A stretch of DNA of 64,000 nt, from positions 248,001 to 312,000 of the forward strand of contig NZ_JAFBFW010000003.1 of the NCBI RefSeq assembly GCF_016909495.1, written 5' to 3'. How positions within the stretch are numbered: position 1 is the stretch's first letter; each line of letters starts with the position of its first letter. The DNA is from Pantoea coffeiphila. GTDB taxonomy: Bacteria > Pseudomonadota > Gammaproteobacteria > Enterobacterales > Enterobacteriaceae. The notes below the pieces were generated by a model. That model was not told the DNA's origin. It made no database searches and worked only from the letters and a program-made list of their open reading frames with translations. Made by a program: the position numbers and the translations under genes. Positions 38,531 through 46,809 of the stretch are shown here, in pieces.

Positions 38531-39181
38531 TCACAAGTAGACTAGTTCGAAACTAGTGATTCCATCTATTTTTACGGTGTCACTGTGGTTATATTTGTAA
38601 ATAAATGGGCTGATAATTAATCCAATTTTAACTAAACGAGCACTCAGCGGCTGTAACTGATCACCCCAGGAATAGATATTTTTTCCATTAGTGGTTAAGT
38701 TATCCAGCATTGGTTGCCAGCTATGCCCTTGATCCTTAGAAACAATTAAATTACTTAAAGGTTTTCCATCAACCCATGAATGAGACTTGTCTATAGTGGC
38801 AAAATATCCACCAATTGCATCCCCTTTTGATGTTTGACCCAGGCTAAATACGGTATCTGTTGCTGCTCCATGGCTTTTAACGTTACCCGCATTTGATGCG
38901 ATATCAATAGCCCGAATACCAAATGATGTAGGGGATGGACATTGAATGATAATATTAACATTTCTTTTCGGTAATGTTTTTTTTCCGCCATCAGATGAGG
39001 GTGTAGAGTGCGGCTTACCGAGCTGTAACGCTCCTCCGTTATCGATACCTAAATCGCAAGCTCCGGGTAAAACTTCCCCTGTGATTTTAAGCGATGCCCG
39101 CGATGAAGCGCTGCTGAAGGCGCTGAATAGAAATACAGCAATAGTTATGCTGTAAAATAGTATCGATTTCCTGAGATTCAT
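38531..39181 (-). CDS. DUF1120-like fimbrial subunit 2
   Basis: This 216-residue exported protein is paralogous to the neighbouring pilin: LPGACDLGIDNGG, IIQCPSPTSFGIRAID, GDAIGGYFATID and C-terminal TSFELVYL. The signal peptide covers about residues 1-27. The ATG at 39181 (MNLRKSILFYS) has a GGA ribosome site, while an in-frame ATG at 39217 is possible. It is the first gene of the cluster, and 163 bp separate it from subunit 1, so subunit 1 may also have its own promoter. No two-domain tip adhesin is present, so one of the two pilins may act at the tip. Confidence 0.78.
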   Translation of the reverse strand: MNLRKSILFYSITIAVFLFSAFSSASSRASLKITGEVLPGACDLGIDNGGALQLGKPHSTPSSDGGKKTLPKRNVNIIIQCPSPTSFGIRAIDIASNAGNVKSHGAATDTVFSLGQTSKGDAIGGYFATIDKSHSWVDGKPLSNLIVSKDQGHSWQPMLDNLTTNGKNIYSWGDQLQPLSARLVKIGLIISPFIYKYNHSDTVKIDGITSFELVYL

Positions 39182-39595
39182 AAGTAATCCATTACATATG
39201 TTGAAGCTAATTCGCATATGGAATCATAAATTGAATCTATTTGTCAAAACATAATATGCGTTATATGCATCGTTGGTGATAATTTACTATTTCCATTTGT
39301 TCTTTATCGGTTATTCGTTTTTTTACATTCTGTTCTTGCGATATTATATTCTTAATGTTTTTTTTATGTTGCTTATAATTTATTTGATTGATGCTTTTGT
39401 ATAAGAAAATTCTGCCAGAATAACGACACCCCTCAGCCGTGTCTTCCAGTCGCCACGGATGTTTTTTTTTGCCCGCGAAAAGGGTATAAGTAGGTGCGCA
39501 CATCGTAGCCTGAATGATGCTGTTTTCGCAGGTAAAGGATGCCGAAGGCTCACCTTACGTCTGCCTGACTCTGATGATAATAAATGGGGATTATA
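39182..39595. other. AT-rich spacer upstream of yjeI and of the fimbrial cluster
   Basis: These 414 bp hold no supported gene. The left part is very AT-rich and must contain the promoter of the fimbrial cluster. An 80-codon minus-strand frame here has no ribosome site or family features. Confidence 0.5.
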
Positions 39596-39940
39596 ATGCG
39601 GATTAACTTGTTGGGACTCTCCGTAGCGGCACTGCTGCTGGCGGGCTGTAGCTCTTCTAATACTCTGAGTTCTGCGGGTGAGCGTGTGACTTTTACCGAC
39701 CAGCAGCCGGCCAGCAGCTGCCAGCTTCTGGGGAACGTTACCGGCTCACAAAGTAACTGGTTCTCCGGCTCTGGCGGAGAAGGCAGTTCACTGCGCGGTG
39801 CGGCAAACGACCTGCGCAACCGTGCGGCTGAAATGGGCGGTAACGTGATTTACGGTGCAACCAGCCCAACGCAGAATATCTGGTCAAGCTTCGCACCTCT
39901 CGACAGCAAGATGAGCGGCCAGGTGTACAAGTGCCCGTAA
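39596..39940 (+). CDS. yjeI: Lipoprotein YjeI (DUF4156)
   Basis: This 114-residue outer-membrane lipoprotein has the signal MRINLLGLSVAALLLAGC with lipobox LLAG-C. A DUF4156 body follows, with Cys in SSCQLLGNVTG, ANDLRNRAAEMGGNVIYG and the terminal VYKCP. It sits between groEL and epmB as in E. coli, apart from the inserted fimbrial cluster. The ATG at 39596 follows GGGGA. Its role is unknown. Confidence 0.9.
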   Translation: MRINLLGLSVAALLLAGCSSSNTLSSAGERVTFTDQQPASSCQLLGNVTGSQSNWFSGSGGEGSSLRGAANDLRNRAAEMGGNVIYGATSPTQNIWSSFAPLDSKMSGQVYKCP

Positions 39941-39970
39941 GCGCATTGATACATTGCGATCTGCATTGAA

Positions 39971-40000
39971 AAAGGGTGGCCATTGAGGGCCACTCTTTTT
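39971..40000 (+). terminator. yjeI terminator
   Basis: AAAGGGTGGCC (39971-39981) pairs with GGCCACTCTTT (39988-39998) with one G-T pair, and runs into TTT. Confidence 0.8.
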
Positions 40001-40130
40001 GTTAAAGGAAGATGCATGACAACAGTGATATGAAATGAAGTCTGCGATATTTCATACTTCGTGAAGATCTCGGCGCTGACGTTAGGCCCCCTGTCAGACA
40101 GGGGACAGGATCGTTGCTCCTGCCGCGATA

Positions 40131-41159
40131 TTATTCCTGCCGCAGCTGTAAATCGAGCGGAGTTTTACTCGGTTCGCCACCAATTTCTCGTGCCAGCGTC
40201 GGCACCAGATAGCCCGACACCATACCCAGAAGTTCACGCACGATAGCGCGTGCCCGGCCGTCATCAACATAGAAATGCGCCGCGCCCTGAACTTTGTCCA
40301 GAACGTGCAGGTAGTAGGGCAGGATGCCAGCATCAAACAGCGCATTACTTAGTGCTGCCAGTGCAGGGGCATTATCGTTCACACCGCGTAGCAGCACGCT
40401 TTGATTCAGCAGCGTGACTCCTGCCCGCTTCAGCATGCGCATACCGTGACGCAGGTCATCGTCAATTTCCTGCGCGTGGTTAATATGGCTCACCAGCAGC
40501 GTTTGCAAACGCGATTGCGCCAGGCGCTGACAAAGCGCTTCGGTGATGCGCCGTGGGATGACTACCGGCAGACGGCTGTGAATACGCAGACGCTTAATAT
40601 GCGGAATGCGCTCCAGTTCGCCGATTAACCAGTCCAGTTCGTGATCTTTTGCCATCAAAGGATCGCCGCCGGAGAAAATAATCTCATCCAGTTCTGGCTG
40701 CTGTCGGATATACTCGAGCGCCTGCTGCCAGTTGCGCTTATTGCCCTGATTATCTTCGTAGGGGAAATGGCGGCGGAAGCAGTACCGGCAGTTGACGGCA
40801 CAGCCGCCTTTAACCAGCAACAGCGCACGATTTCGATATTTATGTAACAGACCCGGCACCACGCTGCTCTGCTCATCCAGCGGATCGGTACTGTAACCTG
40901 GCGCATCAACAAACTCCTGCTGCGAGGTGATCACCTGTAGCAGCAGGGGGTCCTGCGGATCGCCCTTGCGCATGCGCGCAGCAAACGCTCTTGGCACCCT
41001 GAGTGCGAAAAGCCGGCGTGCACCATGGCCTGAAGCGAGCTCAGGGTCATTCTGCAACGCTAAAAGTTGCAGTAATTCATCGGGATCGGTGATTACATCG
41101 GCAAGTTGATGCAACCAATCTTCTCGTGCAGGGGTATTTAGGGTTACAATGTGTGCCAT
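40131..41159 (-). CDS. epmB: EF-P-lysine 2,3-aminomutase EpmB
   Basis: This 342-residue radical-SAM enzyme converts (S)-alpha-lysine to (R)-beta-lysine, which EpmA attaches to EF-P. The iron-sulfur motif is NCRYCFRRHFPY (CxxxCxxC with the upstream Cys in GGCAVNC). The S-adenosylmethionine-binding stretch EIIFSGGDPL follows, and the PLP Lys lies in the C-terminal HVLDKVQGAAHF region. It is divergent from its substrate gene efp across 42 bp, and epmA is about 4.5 kb away. The complete modification set is therefore in this window. Confidence 0.95.
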   Translation of the reverse strand: MAHIVTLNTPAREDWLHQLADVITDPDELLQLLALQNDPELASGHGARRLFALRVPRAFAARMRKGDPQDPLLLQVITSQQEFVDAPGYSTDPLDEQSSVVPGLLHKYRNRALLLVKGGCAVNCRYCFRRHFPYEDNQGNKRNWQQALEYIRQQPELDEIIFSGGDPLMAKDHELDWLIGELERIPHIKRLRIHSRLPVVIPRRITEALCQRLAQSRLQTLLVSHINHAQEIDDDLRHGMRMLKRAGVTLLNQSVLLRGVNDNAPALAALSNALFDAGILPYYLHVLDKVQGAAHFYVDDGRARAIVRELLGMVSGYLVPTLAREIGGEPSKTPLDLQLRQE

Positions 41160-41201
41160 TTTTTTGGCTTAGTACCAGTAATAAAATTGTAGAGGGCCTT
41201 T

Positions 41202-41768
41202 ATGGCGACTTATTCTAGCAACGATTTCCGTCCCGGTCTTAAAATCATGTTCGAAGGCGAGCCTTATGCCGTCGAAGCCAGCGAGTTTGTTAAACCAGGT
41301 AAAGGCCAGGCATTCGCGCGCGTAAAAATGCGTCGCCTGCTGACCGGTACTCGTGTAGAGAAAACCTTCAAGTCTACCGACTCTGCTGAAGGTGCTGACG
41401 TAGTAGATACCAACCTGAACTACCTGTACAACGACGGTGAGTTCTTCCACTTCATGCACCCGGAAACCTTCGAACAGCACCCAGTTGAAGAGAAGACCGT
41501 AGGCGAAGCGGCAAAATGGCTGCTGGATAACGCGGAGTGCATCGTAACTCTGTGGAACGGTCGTCCAATCGCCGTTCAGCCACCAAACTTTGTTGAGCTG
41601 GAAATCACCGATACCGATCCTGGCCTGAAGGGTGATACCGCAGGTACCGGCGGCAAGCCAGCTACGCTGAGCACCGGTGCGGTAGTGAAAGTGCCTCTGT
41701 TCGTGCAGATTGGCGAAGTGATTAAAGTTGATACCCGTTCTGGCGAATACGTTTCACGCGTAAAGTAA
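41202..41768 (+). CDS. efp: Elongation factor P
   Basis: This 188-residue tRNA-mimicking factor relieves ribosome stalling at polyproline stretches. It has three beta-barrel domains. The modified Lys34 is in the loop KPGKGQAF (the second Lys), and the C-terminal domain contains [11 protein letters not shown] and ends [10 protein letters not shown]. It matches E. coli EF-P in length. The DsbD linker and other proline-rich proteins here, such as the TonB spacer, are typical EF-P clients (inference). Confidence 0.97.
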   Translation: MATYSSNDFRPGLKIMFEGEPYAVEASEFVKPGKGQAFARVKMRRLLTGTRVEKTFKSTDSAEGADVVDTNLNYLYNDGEFFHFMHPETFEQHPVEEKTVGEAAKWLLDNAECIVTLWNGRPIAVQPPNFVELEITDTDPGLKGDTAGTGGKPATLSTGAVVKVPLFVQIGEVIKVDTRSGEYVSRVK

Positions 41769-41780
41769 GCCTGAATCAGT

Positions 41781-41804
41781 AAGGGTTCGGTTCATCGGAC
41801 CCTT
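41781..41804 (+). terminator. efp terminator hairpin
   Basis: AAGGGTTCGG and TCGGACCCTT pair as a stem 13 bp after the efp stop. The T-rich stretch TTTTCCTTTTTC starts about 10 bp later. Confidence 0.6.
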
Positions 41805-41859
41805 ATCCGCACACTTTTCCTTTTTCTCAGCGCCCTCAGGGCAATTGAATAAATTACGG

Positions 41860-41869
41860 CTATGCTTAA
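41860..41869 (+). promoter_or_regulatory. Candidate sigma-S -10 element of ecnB
   Basis: CTATGCTTAA resembles the extended -10 of stationary-phase promoters (CTATACTTAA) and lies 37 bp before ecnB, a sigma-S gene in E. coli. Confidence 0.4.
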
Positions 41870-41906
41870 AGCGCTGTTCTTTATTAATGATTAAAAGGAA
41901 ATTGCC

Positions 41907-42038
41907 ATGAAGAAAAGTATTTTAGCCATTCTTTCCGTTCTGGTTCTCTCTTCCGTTTTGACAGCCTGTAACACCACGCGTGGCGTGGGCGAAGACGTTG
42001 AGGCGGGCGGTAAGGCAATTCAAAAAAGTACTCAGTAA
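41907..42038 (+). CDS. ecnB: Entericidin B-like small lipoprotein
   Basis: This 43-residue lipoprotein ([21 protein letters not shown] then [18 protein letters not shown]) closely matches E. coli EcnB. EcnB is the bacteriolytic half of the entericidin pair, anchored in a membrane after lipidation of Cys21. The AAAAGGAA ribosome site is 7 bp upstream. The gene follows efp as in E. coli. The antidote-like partner ecnA, which lies between efp and ecnB in E. coli, is missing here, so this protein stands alone. Confidence 0.92.
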   Translation: MKKSILAILSVLVLSSVLTACNTTRGVGEDVEAGGKAIQKSTQ

Positions 42039-42043
42039 TCAGT

Positions 42044-42076
42044 TTGTCAGGCCGGTGCAGGGCGCTGGCCTGACAA
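42044..42076. terminator. ecnB/frd terminator hairpin
   Basis: TTGTCAGGCC (42044-42053) and GGCCTGACAA (42067-42076) form a perfect 10-bp stem just after the ecnB stop, ahead of convergent frdD. Confidence 0.75.
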
Positions 42077-42118
42077 TCCTTTCAAAACCTGCCTCCGCAG
42101 GTCGATATTCTCTCTTAG

Positions 42119-42148
42119 CCTCAGCCTCAGCCTCAGCCTCAGCCTCAG
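42119..42148. repeat. Tandem hexamer repeat (CCTCAG)5
   Basis: Five exact copies of CCTCAG lie between the ecnB terminator and the frdD stop, 10 bp before the latter. It is a candidate length-variable locus. Confidence 0.95.
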
Positions 42149-42157
42149 CGGCTGGCA

Positions 42158-42514
42158 CTACAGCGTAATCACGCCAATTAATGCCACTACGCTCAATATC
42201 GCTGCCAGCCCGTAGCACAGCCATTTACTGCCGGGGATATGCAGTTTCAGGTCATGCAGCCCGTGATGGAGTCGATGCATGCTGCACCACAGCGGCAGGA
42301 CGATGGCCAGCAGCAGGATCACGCGACCGGGGAAAGAGGCCGCGAAGGCCATAATTCGCGTGTAGCTGAATGCTTCTTCCGGCGACCAGCCTACAGGCAG
42401 CAGCAGGCCGATCAGCAGGATCAGCACCGGGCTGAACATCGCCGTCCACATACCTCCTGCGCCAAACAGCCCCCAGAAGATCGGTTCGTCAGAACGTTGC
42501 GGTAATGCTTTCAT
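42158..42514 (-). CDS. frdD: Fumarate reductase membrane subunit D
   Basis: This 118-residue membrane anchor has three transmembrane helices (about residues 20-45, 60-80 and 95-117). With FrdC it binds the menaquinol site and holds FrdAB at the inner membrane. Conserved pieces are [16 protein letters not shown] and [11 protein letters not shown]. It is the last gene of frdABCD, 9 bp after frdC. In E. coli ampC follows, but here nothing is left between frdD and ecnB. Confidence 0.95.
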   Translation of the reverse strand: MKALPQRSDEPIFWGLFGAGGMWTAMFSPVLILLIGLLLPVGWSPEEAFSYTRIMAFAASFPGRVILLLAIVLPLWCSMHRLHHGLHDLKLHIPGSKWLCYGLAAILSVVALIGVITL

Positions 42515-42523
42515 TTATGCTCC

Positions 42524-42919
42524 TTACGCCCACAGCGCAGCGGCCAGTACCGCAAGACTGAGGACGACCATGATGATCCATAACCCTTTAATCAGCGGCT
42601 CCGGCGGCAGCTTTTCCCCTTTAACGATAATGATCGACGCCTTAGGTGCCAGATCGAACCAGGTTTTGCTGTGCAGCAGTGCGGCGATCAGCGCCAGCAC
42701 GTTAAGCAACAGCGTGACGGGATGCTGTAAAAACGCCACATAGTCCGCCCAGCTTTCCGCACCGTGCTTGAGGGCAAACAGACCGAAGATTAACTCCAGG
42801 CTAAACCAAAGCGACGGGATCGCCGTGCTTTCCCGCAGCATATAGAAGCGGTAGAAGGGCAGTGAGCGCCACCAGCCGGACTCCACCGGGCGGCAGTAAG
42901 GATTGCGTTTTGTCGTCAT
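42524..42919 (-). CDS. frdC: Fumarate reductase membrane subunit C
   Basis: This 131-residue membrane anchor has the family start [12 protein letters not shown], the conserved Glu-containing helix [14 protein letters not shown], and three transmembrane helices. The ATG at 42919 matches the E. coli start. It is the third gene of the frd operon, 11 bp after frdB. Confidence 0.96.
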   Translation of the reverse strand: MTTKRNPYCRPVESGWWRSLPFYRFYMLRESTAIPSLWFSLELIFGLFALKHGAESWADYVAFLQHPVTLLLNVLALIAALLHSKTWFDLAPKASIIIVKGEKLPPEPLIKGLWIIMVVLSLAVLAAALWA

Positions 42920-42930
42920 ATCGGTCTCCC

Positions 42931-43665
42931 TTAATGAGGTTTCAGCGTGGCGATCATGAAGTCCCGACTGCTCTCTATTTTCCCCTGCTGAATCGCTGCC
43001 GCCGGATCGACGTGTTTTGGACAAACTTCGGAGCAGTAGCCGACGAAGGTACAGCTCCAGACGCCGTTTTCTCCATTTAGCTGCGGCATGCGCAGTGCTT
43101 TGCCGCGATCCCGGCTGTCCAGGTTGTAACGATGGGCGAGGGTGATAGCCGCAGGGCCGATAAATTCCGGGTTAAGCCCGAACTGTGGGCAGGCGGCGTA
43201 ACATAAACCGCAGTTAATACAGCCGGAAAACTGATGGTACTTCGCCATCTGCGCAGGCGTCTGGCGCCCCGGGCCCTGAGTGGCATCGCCAGCGTTGCCG
43301 ATAATCCACGGCTTGATGGCTTCCAGGCTTTCGATGAAATGGGTCATATCCACAATCAGGTCGCGCTCGATGGGGAAATTAGCCAGCGGCTCAACTTTCA
43401 TTCCCTGCGGATAGTCGCGCAGGAAAATTTTACAGGCGAGCTTCGGCACGCCGTTGACCATCATTCCGCAGGAACCGCAGATGGCCATTCGGCAGGACCA
43501 GCGGTAGGACAGATCGAAGGCGAGGTTATCCTTGATATAGCCCAGCGCATCCAGCAGCGACGTTTGCTCATCCCAGGGCACGTTGAATATTTCATGGCGC
43601 GGCAGCCGATCGCTTTCCGGGTTGTAGCGAAGAATATCGATTTTACGCAGGGCGTTATCACTCAT
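42931..43665 (-). CDS. frdB: Fumarate reductase iron-sulfur subunit
   Basis: This 244-residue electron-transfer subunit carries a [2Fe-2S] cluster ([21 protein letters not shown] without breaks in spacing). The [4Fe-4S] and [3Fe-4S] clusters sit on [12 protein letters not shown] and [11 protein letters not shown]. It passes electrons from menaquinol (FrdCD) to the FrdA flavin. Its start overlaps the frdA stop by 8 bases. Confidence 0.97.
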   Translation of the reverse strand: MSDNALRKIDILRYNPESDRLPRHEIFNVPWDEQTSLLDALGYIKDNLAFDLSYRWSCRMAICGSCGMMVNGVPKLACKIFLRDYPQGMKVEPLANFPIERDLIVDMTHFIESLEAIKPWIIGNAGDATQGPGRQTPAQMAKYHQFSGCINCGLCYAACPQFGLNPEFIGPAAITLAHRYNLDSRDRGKALRMPQLNGENGVWSCTFVGYCSEVCPKHVDPAAAIQQGKIESSRDFMIATLKPH

Positions 43666-45448
43666 TTACGGGCTCCTTCTGGCTGTTATCCTCCGATGCG
43701 GCACCGTACACGCGCTGTGCCGGTGGCAGATGGGTAATGGTGACCGGGTCCCAGGCGACGGTGGGTGCAGCCTGTGGATTAAAGAAGGTCAGGCTGTGCT
43801 GCAGATATTTATCATCATTGCGCGTGGTGCAGCCTTCATCCAGCCGCTGGTGCGCACCGCGAGACTCTTTGCGTTCAAATGCCGAGTGGGCCATGCATTC
43901 CGCAACGTCCAGACCGTGCTTCAGCTCAATGGTGTACAGCAGCTGCGTATTGAATACGCTGGAACTGTCGGTAATCGCCACGTTTTCGACCCGCTGTTTA
44001 AGCTCGGCAAGCTTATCAATCGTCTTTTGCATCAGTTCCGGGGTGCGATAGATACCGCAGCCCTCTTCCATCGCCATGCCCATTTCATCACGCAGCGCCG
44101 ACAGGTTTTCACCGCCGGACTGATGGGTTAGCGCGTGCAAACGGCGTTCGATGTCGCTGCTCTGGGCGCTGATGGCGTTATCGGAGATTGAATGCGGCTG
44201 AGCGCAGCGCTGTGCAGCTTGCTCACCCGCCAGGCGGCCAAACACCACCAGTTCTGCCAGCGAGTTTGAACCCAACCGGTTAGCACCGTGCAGGCCGACG
44301 GAAGAGCATTCACCGATGGCGAAAAGCCCCTGGATTCGGGTTTCGCACTGTGCATTCGTTTCGATGCCGCCCATCGTGTAGTGAGCGGTGGGGCGCACCG
44401 GAATCGGCGCACTGACCGGATCGACGCCGACATAAGCTTTACTGAGTTCACAGATAAACGGCAGCCGCTCATGCAGCTTTTTCGCGCCGAGATGGCGTAA
44501 ATCCAGATGCACCACGTCGCCGCGCGCGGTGGCGATGGTGTTGCCTTTGCGCCACTCATGCCAGAACGCCTGAGAAACCTTATCCCGCGGTCCCAATTCC
44601 ATATACTTGTTTTTCGGCTGACCGATGGGGGTTTCAGGACCCATGCCGTAATCCTGCAGATAGCGATAGCCGTCTTTATTCACCAGAATACCGCCTTCGC
44701 CGCGGCAGCCTTCGGTCATCAGGATACCGGAGCCGGGGAGGCCGGTTGGGTGATACTGCACAAACTCCATATCGCGCAGCGGCACGCCGTGGCGGAAGGC
44801 CATCGCCATGCCGTCACCGGTAACGATACCGCCGTTAGTGTTGTAGCGATAAACACGCCCCGCGCCGCCAGTAGCGAGGATGACCGAGCGCGCGCGCACC
44901 TCAACCAGCGTGCCTTCCATCATACTCAGCGCGACCAGGCCGCTGGCAACGCCGTCGTCGACCAGCAGGTCGAGGACAAAATACTCATCCAGCCGCTGAA
45001 TTTGCGGATACTGCAGCGACGTCTGGAACAGGGTATGCAGCATATGGAAGCCGGTTTTGTCGGCGGCAAACCAGGTGCGCTCGTTCTTCATGCCGCCAAA
45101 CCGGCGTACGCTAATGGAGCCATCCGGCTGACGGCTCCACGGACATCCCCAACGCTCAAGCTGGGCCATCTCCTGCGGACAGTGCTCCACAAAGTAATCT
45201 ACGACCGGCTGCTCACAGAGCCAGTCGCCGCCAGCAACCGTATCGTGAAAGTGAGAGTCAAAGCTGTCCTGTGAAGTGGTGACGGCGGCAGCCCCCCCTT
45301 CGGCGGCAACGGTGTGGCTTCGCATCGGATAGACCTTAGAGATCAACGCTATCTTCAGCCTCGGGTTAGCTTCTGCGGCAGCAATGGCGGCGCGCAGTCC
45401 GGCACCCCCCGCACCGACAATGACCATGTCGACAGTCAGGATTTGCAC
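43658..45448 (-). CDS. frdA: Fumarate reductase flavoprotein subunit
   Basis: This 596-residue catalytic subunit reduces fumarate to succinate in anaerobic respiration. It has an N-terminal FAD dinucleotide fold ([15 protein letters not shown]). His45 in [11 protein letters not shown] attaches FAD covalently. The active-site region includes [17 protein letters not shown], and HYTMGGI and [15 protein letters not shown] follow. It is first in frdABCD and divergent from epmA across 246 bp. FNR/NarL control is known in E. coli, but I could not pick out the sites by eye. Confidence 0.97.
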   Translation of the reverse strand: MQILTVDMVIVGAGGAGLRAAIAAAEANPRLKIALISKVYPMRSHTVAAEGGAAAVTTSQDSFDSHFHDTVAGGDWLCEQPVVDYFVEHCPQEMAQLERWGCPWSRQPDGSISVRRFGGMKNERTWFAADKTGFHMLHTLFQTSLQYPQIQRLDEYFVLDLLVDDGVASGLVALSMMEGTLVEVRARSVILATGGAGRVYRYNTNGGIVTGDGMAMAFRHGVPLRDMEFVQYHPTGLPGSGILMTEGCRGEGGILVNKDGYRYLQDYGMGPETPIGQPKNKYMELGPRDKVSQAFWHEWRKGNTIATARGDVVHLDLRHLGAKKLHERLPFICELSKAYVGVDPVSAPIPVRPTAHYTMGGIETNAQCETRIQGLFAIGECSSVGLHGANRLGSNSLAELVVFGRLAGEQAAQRCAQPHSISDNAISAQSSDIERRLHALTHQSGGENLSALRDEMGMAMEEGCGIYRTPELMQKTIDKLAELKQRVENVAITDSSSVFNTQLLYTIELKHGLDVAECMAHSAFERKESRGAHQRLDEGCTTRNDDKYLQHSLTFFNPQAAPTVAWDPVTITHLPPAQRVYGAASEDNSQKEPVNE

Positions 45449-45694
45449 ATGTTCCTCCCTGCTTAACTTTTTATAGTATTTTCATAGTGTTGGCGAAGTT
45501 CATTCGCCAGTCTGTGCCCAGTATACTTTGGCTAAAAATGCGCTAACTTGATGTGTTCGGGTATTTGGGCGGGTAGTGTAGAAAAAGCGTACAAAGGGTT
45601 ATTTGCCGTAAAAACGGTTTTATTTCACGTAGAATTGTGTGCAACGCCACGTACAGGTAGACTTCTTGCCCTGACTGATTTTGGAGTAGAAAAG

Positions 45695-46672
45695 ATGAGC
45701 GAAACGGCCAGCTGGCAGCCGAGTGCATCCATCGCTAATTTATTAAAACGAGCGGCGATCATGGCTGAAATCCGGCGTTTCTTTGCCGATCGTGGCGTAC
45801 TGGAAGTGGAAACTCCGGCGATGAGCCAGGCCACGGTCACCGACGTCCACCTGTTCCCGTTCCAGACCCGTTTTGTGGGACCGGGCGCATCGGCAGGCAT
45901 CGATCTCTATCTGATGACCAGCCCGGAATATCATATGAAGCGGCTGCTGGCCGCCGGCAGTGGGCCTATTTATCAGCTGTGCCGCAGCTTCCGCAATGAG
46001 GAGATGGGGCGCCACCATAACCCCGAATTCACCATGCTGGAGTGGTATCGCCCGCATTATGATATGTACCGCCTGATGAATGAGGTGGACGATCTGCTCC
46101 AGCAGGTGCTGGAATGCGCACCGGCGGAAACGCTTTCCTATCAGCAGGCGTTTATCCGCCATCTGGAGATCGATCCGCTTTCTGCCGATAAGGTCCAGCT
46201 GCGTGAAGTGGCTGAAAAACTTGGGGCGGGCGATCTGGCAAACCGCGAAGAAGATCGCGATACGCTGCTGCAGCTGCTGTTTATGCTTGGCGTAGAGCCG
46301 GAGATTGGTAAAGACCGCCCGGCCTTCGTGTATCACTTCCCGGCCACTCAGGCTTCGCTGGCGGAGATCAGCACGGAAGATCACCGCGTGGCGGAACGCT
46401 TCGAGGTTTACTTTAAGGGAATTGAGCTGGCGAACGGTTTCCGCGAGCTGACCGACAGCCGCGAACAGCGTCAGCGTTTTATGCAGGATAATAAAAAGCG
46501 TGCGGCAGCGGGCTTGCCGGAACAGCCGATCGATAACAACCTGCTGGATGCGCTGGCGCACGGCCTGCCGGAGTGCTCCGGCGTGGCGCTGGGCGTTGAC
46601 CGTATTATCATGCTGGCATTAAAAGCCGAACAGCTGAGCGATGTGATTGCCTTCACGGTGGATCGCTGCTGA
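45695..46672 (+). CDS. epmA: EF-P--(R)-beta-lysine ligase EpmA
   Basis: This 325-residue paralog of the lysyl-tRNA synthetase catalytic domain attaches (R)-beta-lysine to Lys34 of EF-P. It has no anticodon-binding domain. Class II motif 2 is [20 protein letters not shown], and motif 3 is [12 protein letters not shown]. The ATG at 45695 ([11 protein letters not shown]) matches E. coli, and a longer reading frame upstream is rejected. The substrate-making enzyme EpmB and EF-P are at 40-42 kb. Confidence 0.96.
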   Translation: MSETASWQPSASIANLLKRAAIMAEIRRFFADRGVLEVETPAMSQATVTDVHLFPFQTRFVGPGASAGIDLYLMTSPEYHMKRLLAAGSGPIYQLCRSFRNEEMGRHHNPEFTMLEWYRPHYDMYRLMNEVDDLLQQVLECAPAETLSYQQAFIRHLEIDPLSADKVQLREVAEKLGAGDLANREEDRDTLLQLLFMLGVEPEIGKDRPAFVYHFPATQASLAEISTEDHRVAERFEVYFKGIELANGFRELTDSREQRQRFMQDNKKRAAAGLPEQPIDNNLLDALAHGLPECSGVALGVDRIIMLALKAEQLSDVIAFTVDRC

Positions 46673-46693
46673 TAAAGTAGCAAACCCTTCTCA

Positions 46694-46722
46694 GCGACAG
46701 ATCCCGTCCCGGGATCTGTCGC
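46694..46722 (+). terminator. epmA terminator
   Basis: GCGACAGATCCC (46694-46705) and GGGATCTGTCGC (46711-46722) form a perfect 12-bp stem with a 5-base loop. The following T content is low. Confidence 0.75.
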
Positions 46723-46771
46723 ATTCGATATCGTTATCTGAAAACCTGAACTGCAGCTAAATTCGCGGCCT

Positions 46772-46797
46772 GCTGACGGCTGACGGCTGACGGCTGA
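46772..46797. repeat. Tandem heptamer repeat (GCTGACG)3
   Basis: Three exact copies of GCTGACG plus a partial fourth (GCTGA) lie between the epmA terminator and the mscM stop. Confidence 0.9.
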
Positions 46798-46809
46798 GGC
46801 GGTTGCCGG

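Noticed and set aside
39261..39503. 80-codon minus-strand frame upstream of the DUF1120 fimbrial cluster
   Set aside because: No ribosome site, no signal peptide or domain, and Lys/Asn-rich text typical of AT-rich noncoding DNA.
44507..45274. 255-codon plus-strand frame opposite frdA
   Set aside because: Antisense shadow of an unmistakable frdA. Its His/Ala-rich translation has no domain.
45743..46561. 272-codon minus-strand frame opposite epmA
   Set aside because: Antisense shadow of epmA with intact class II synthetase motifs on the other strand.
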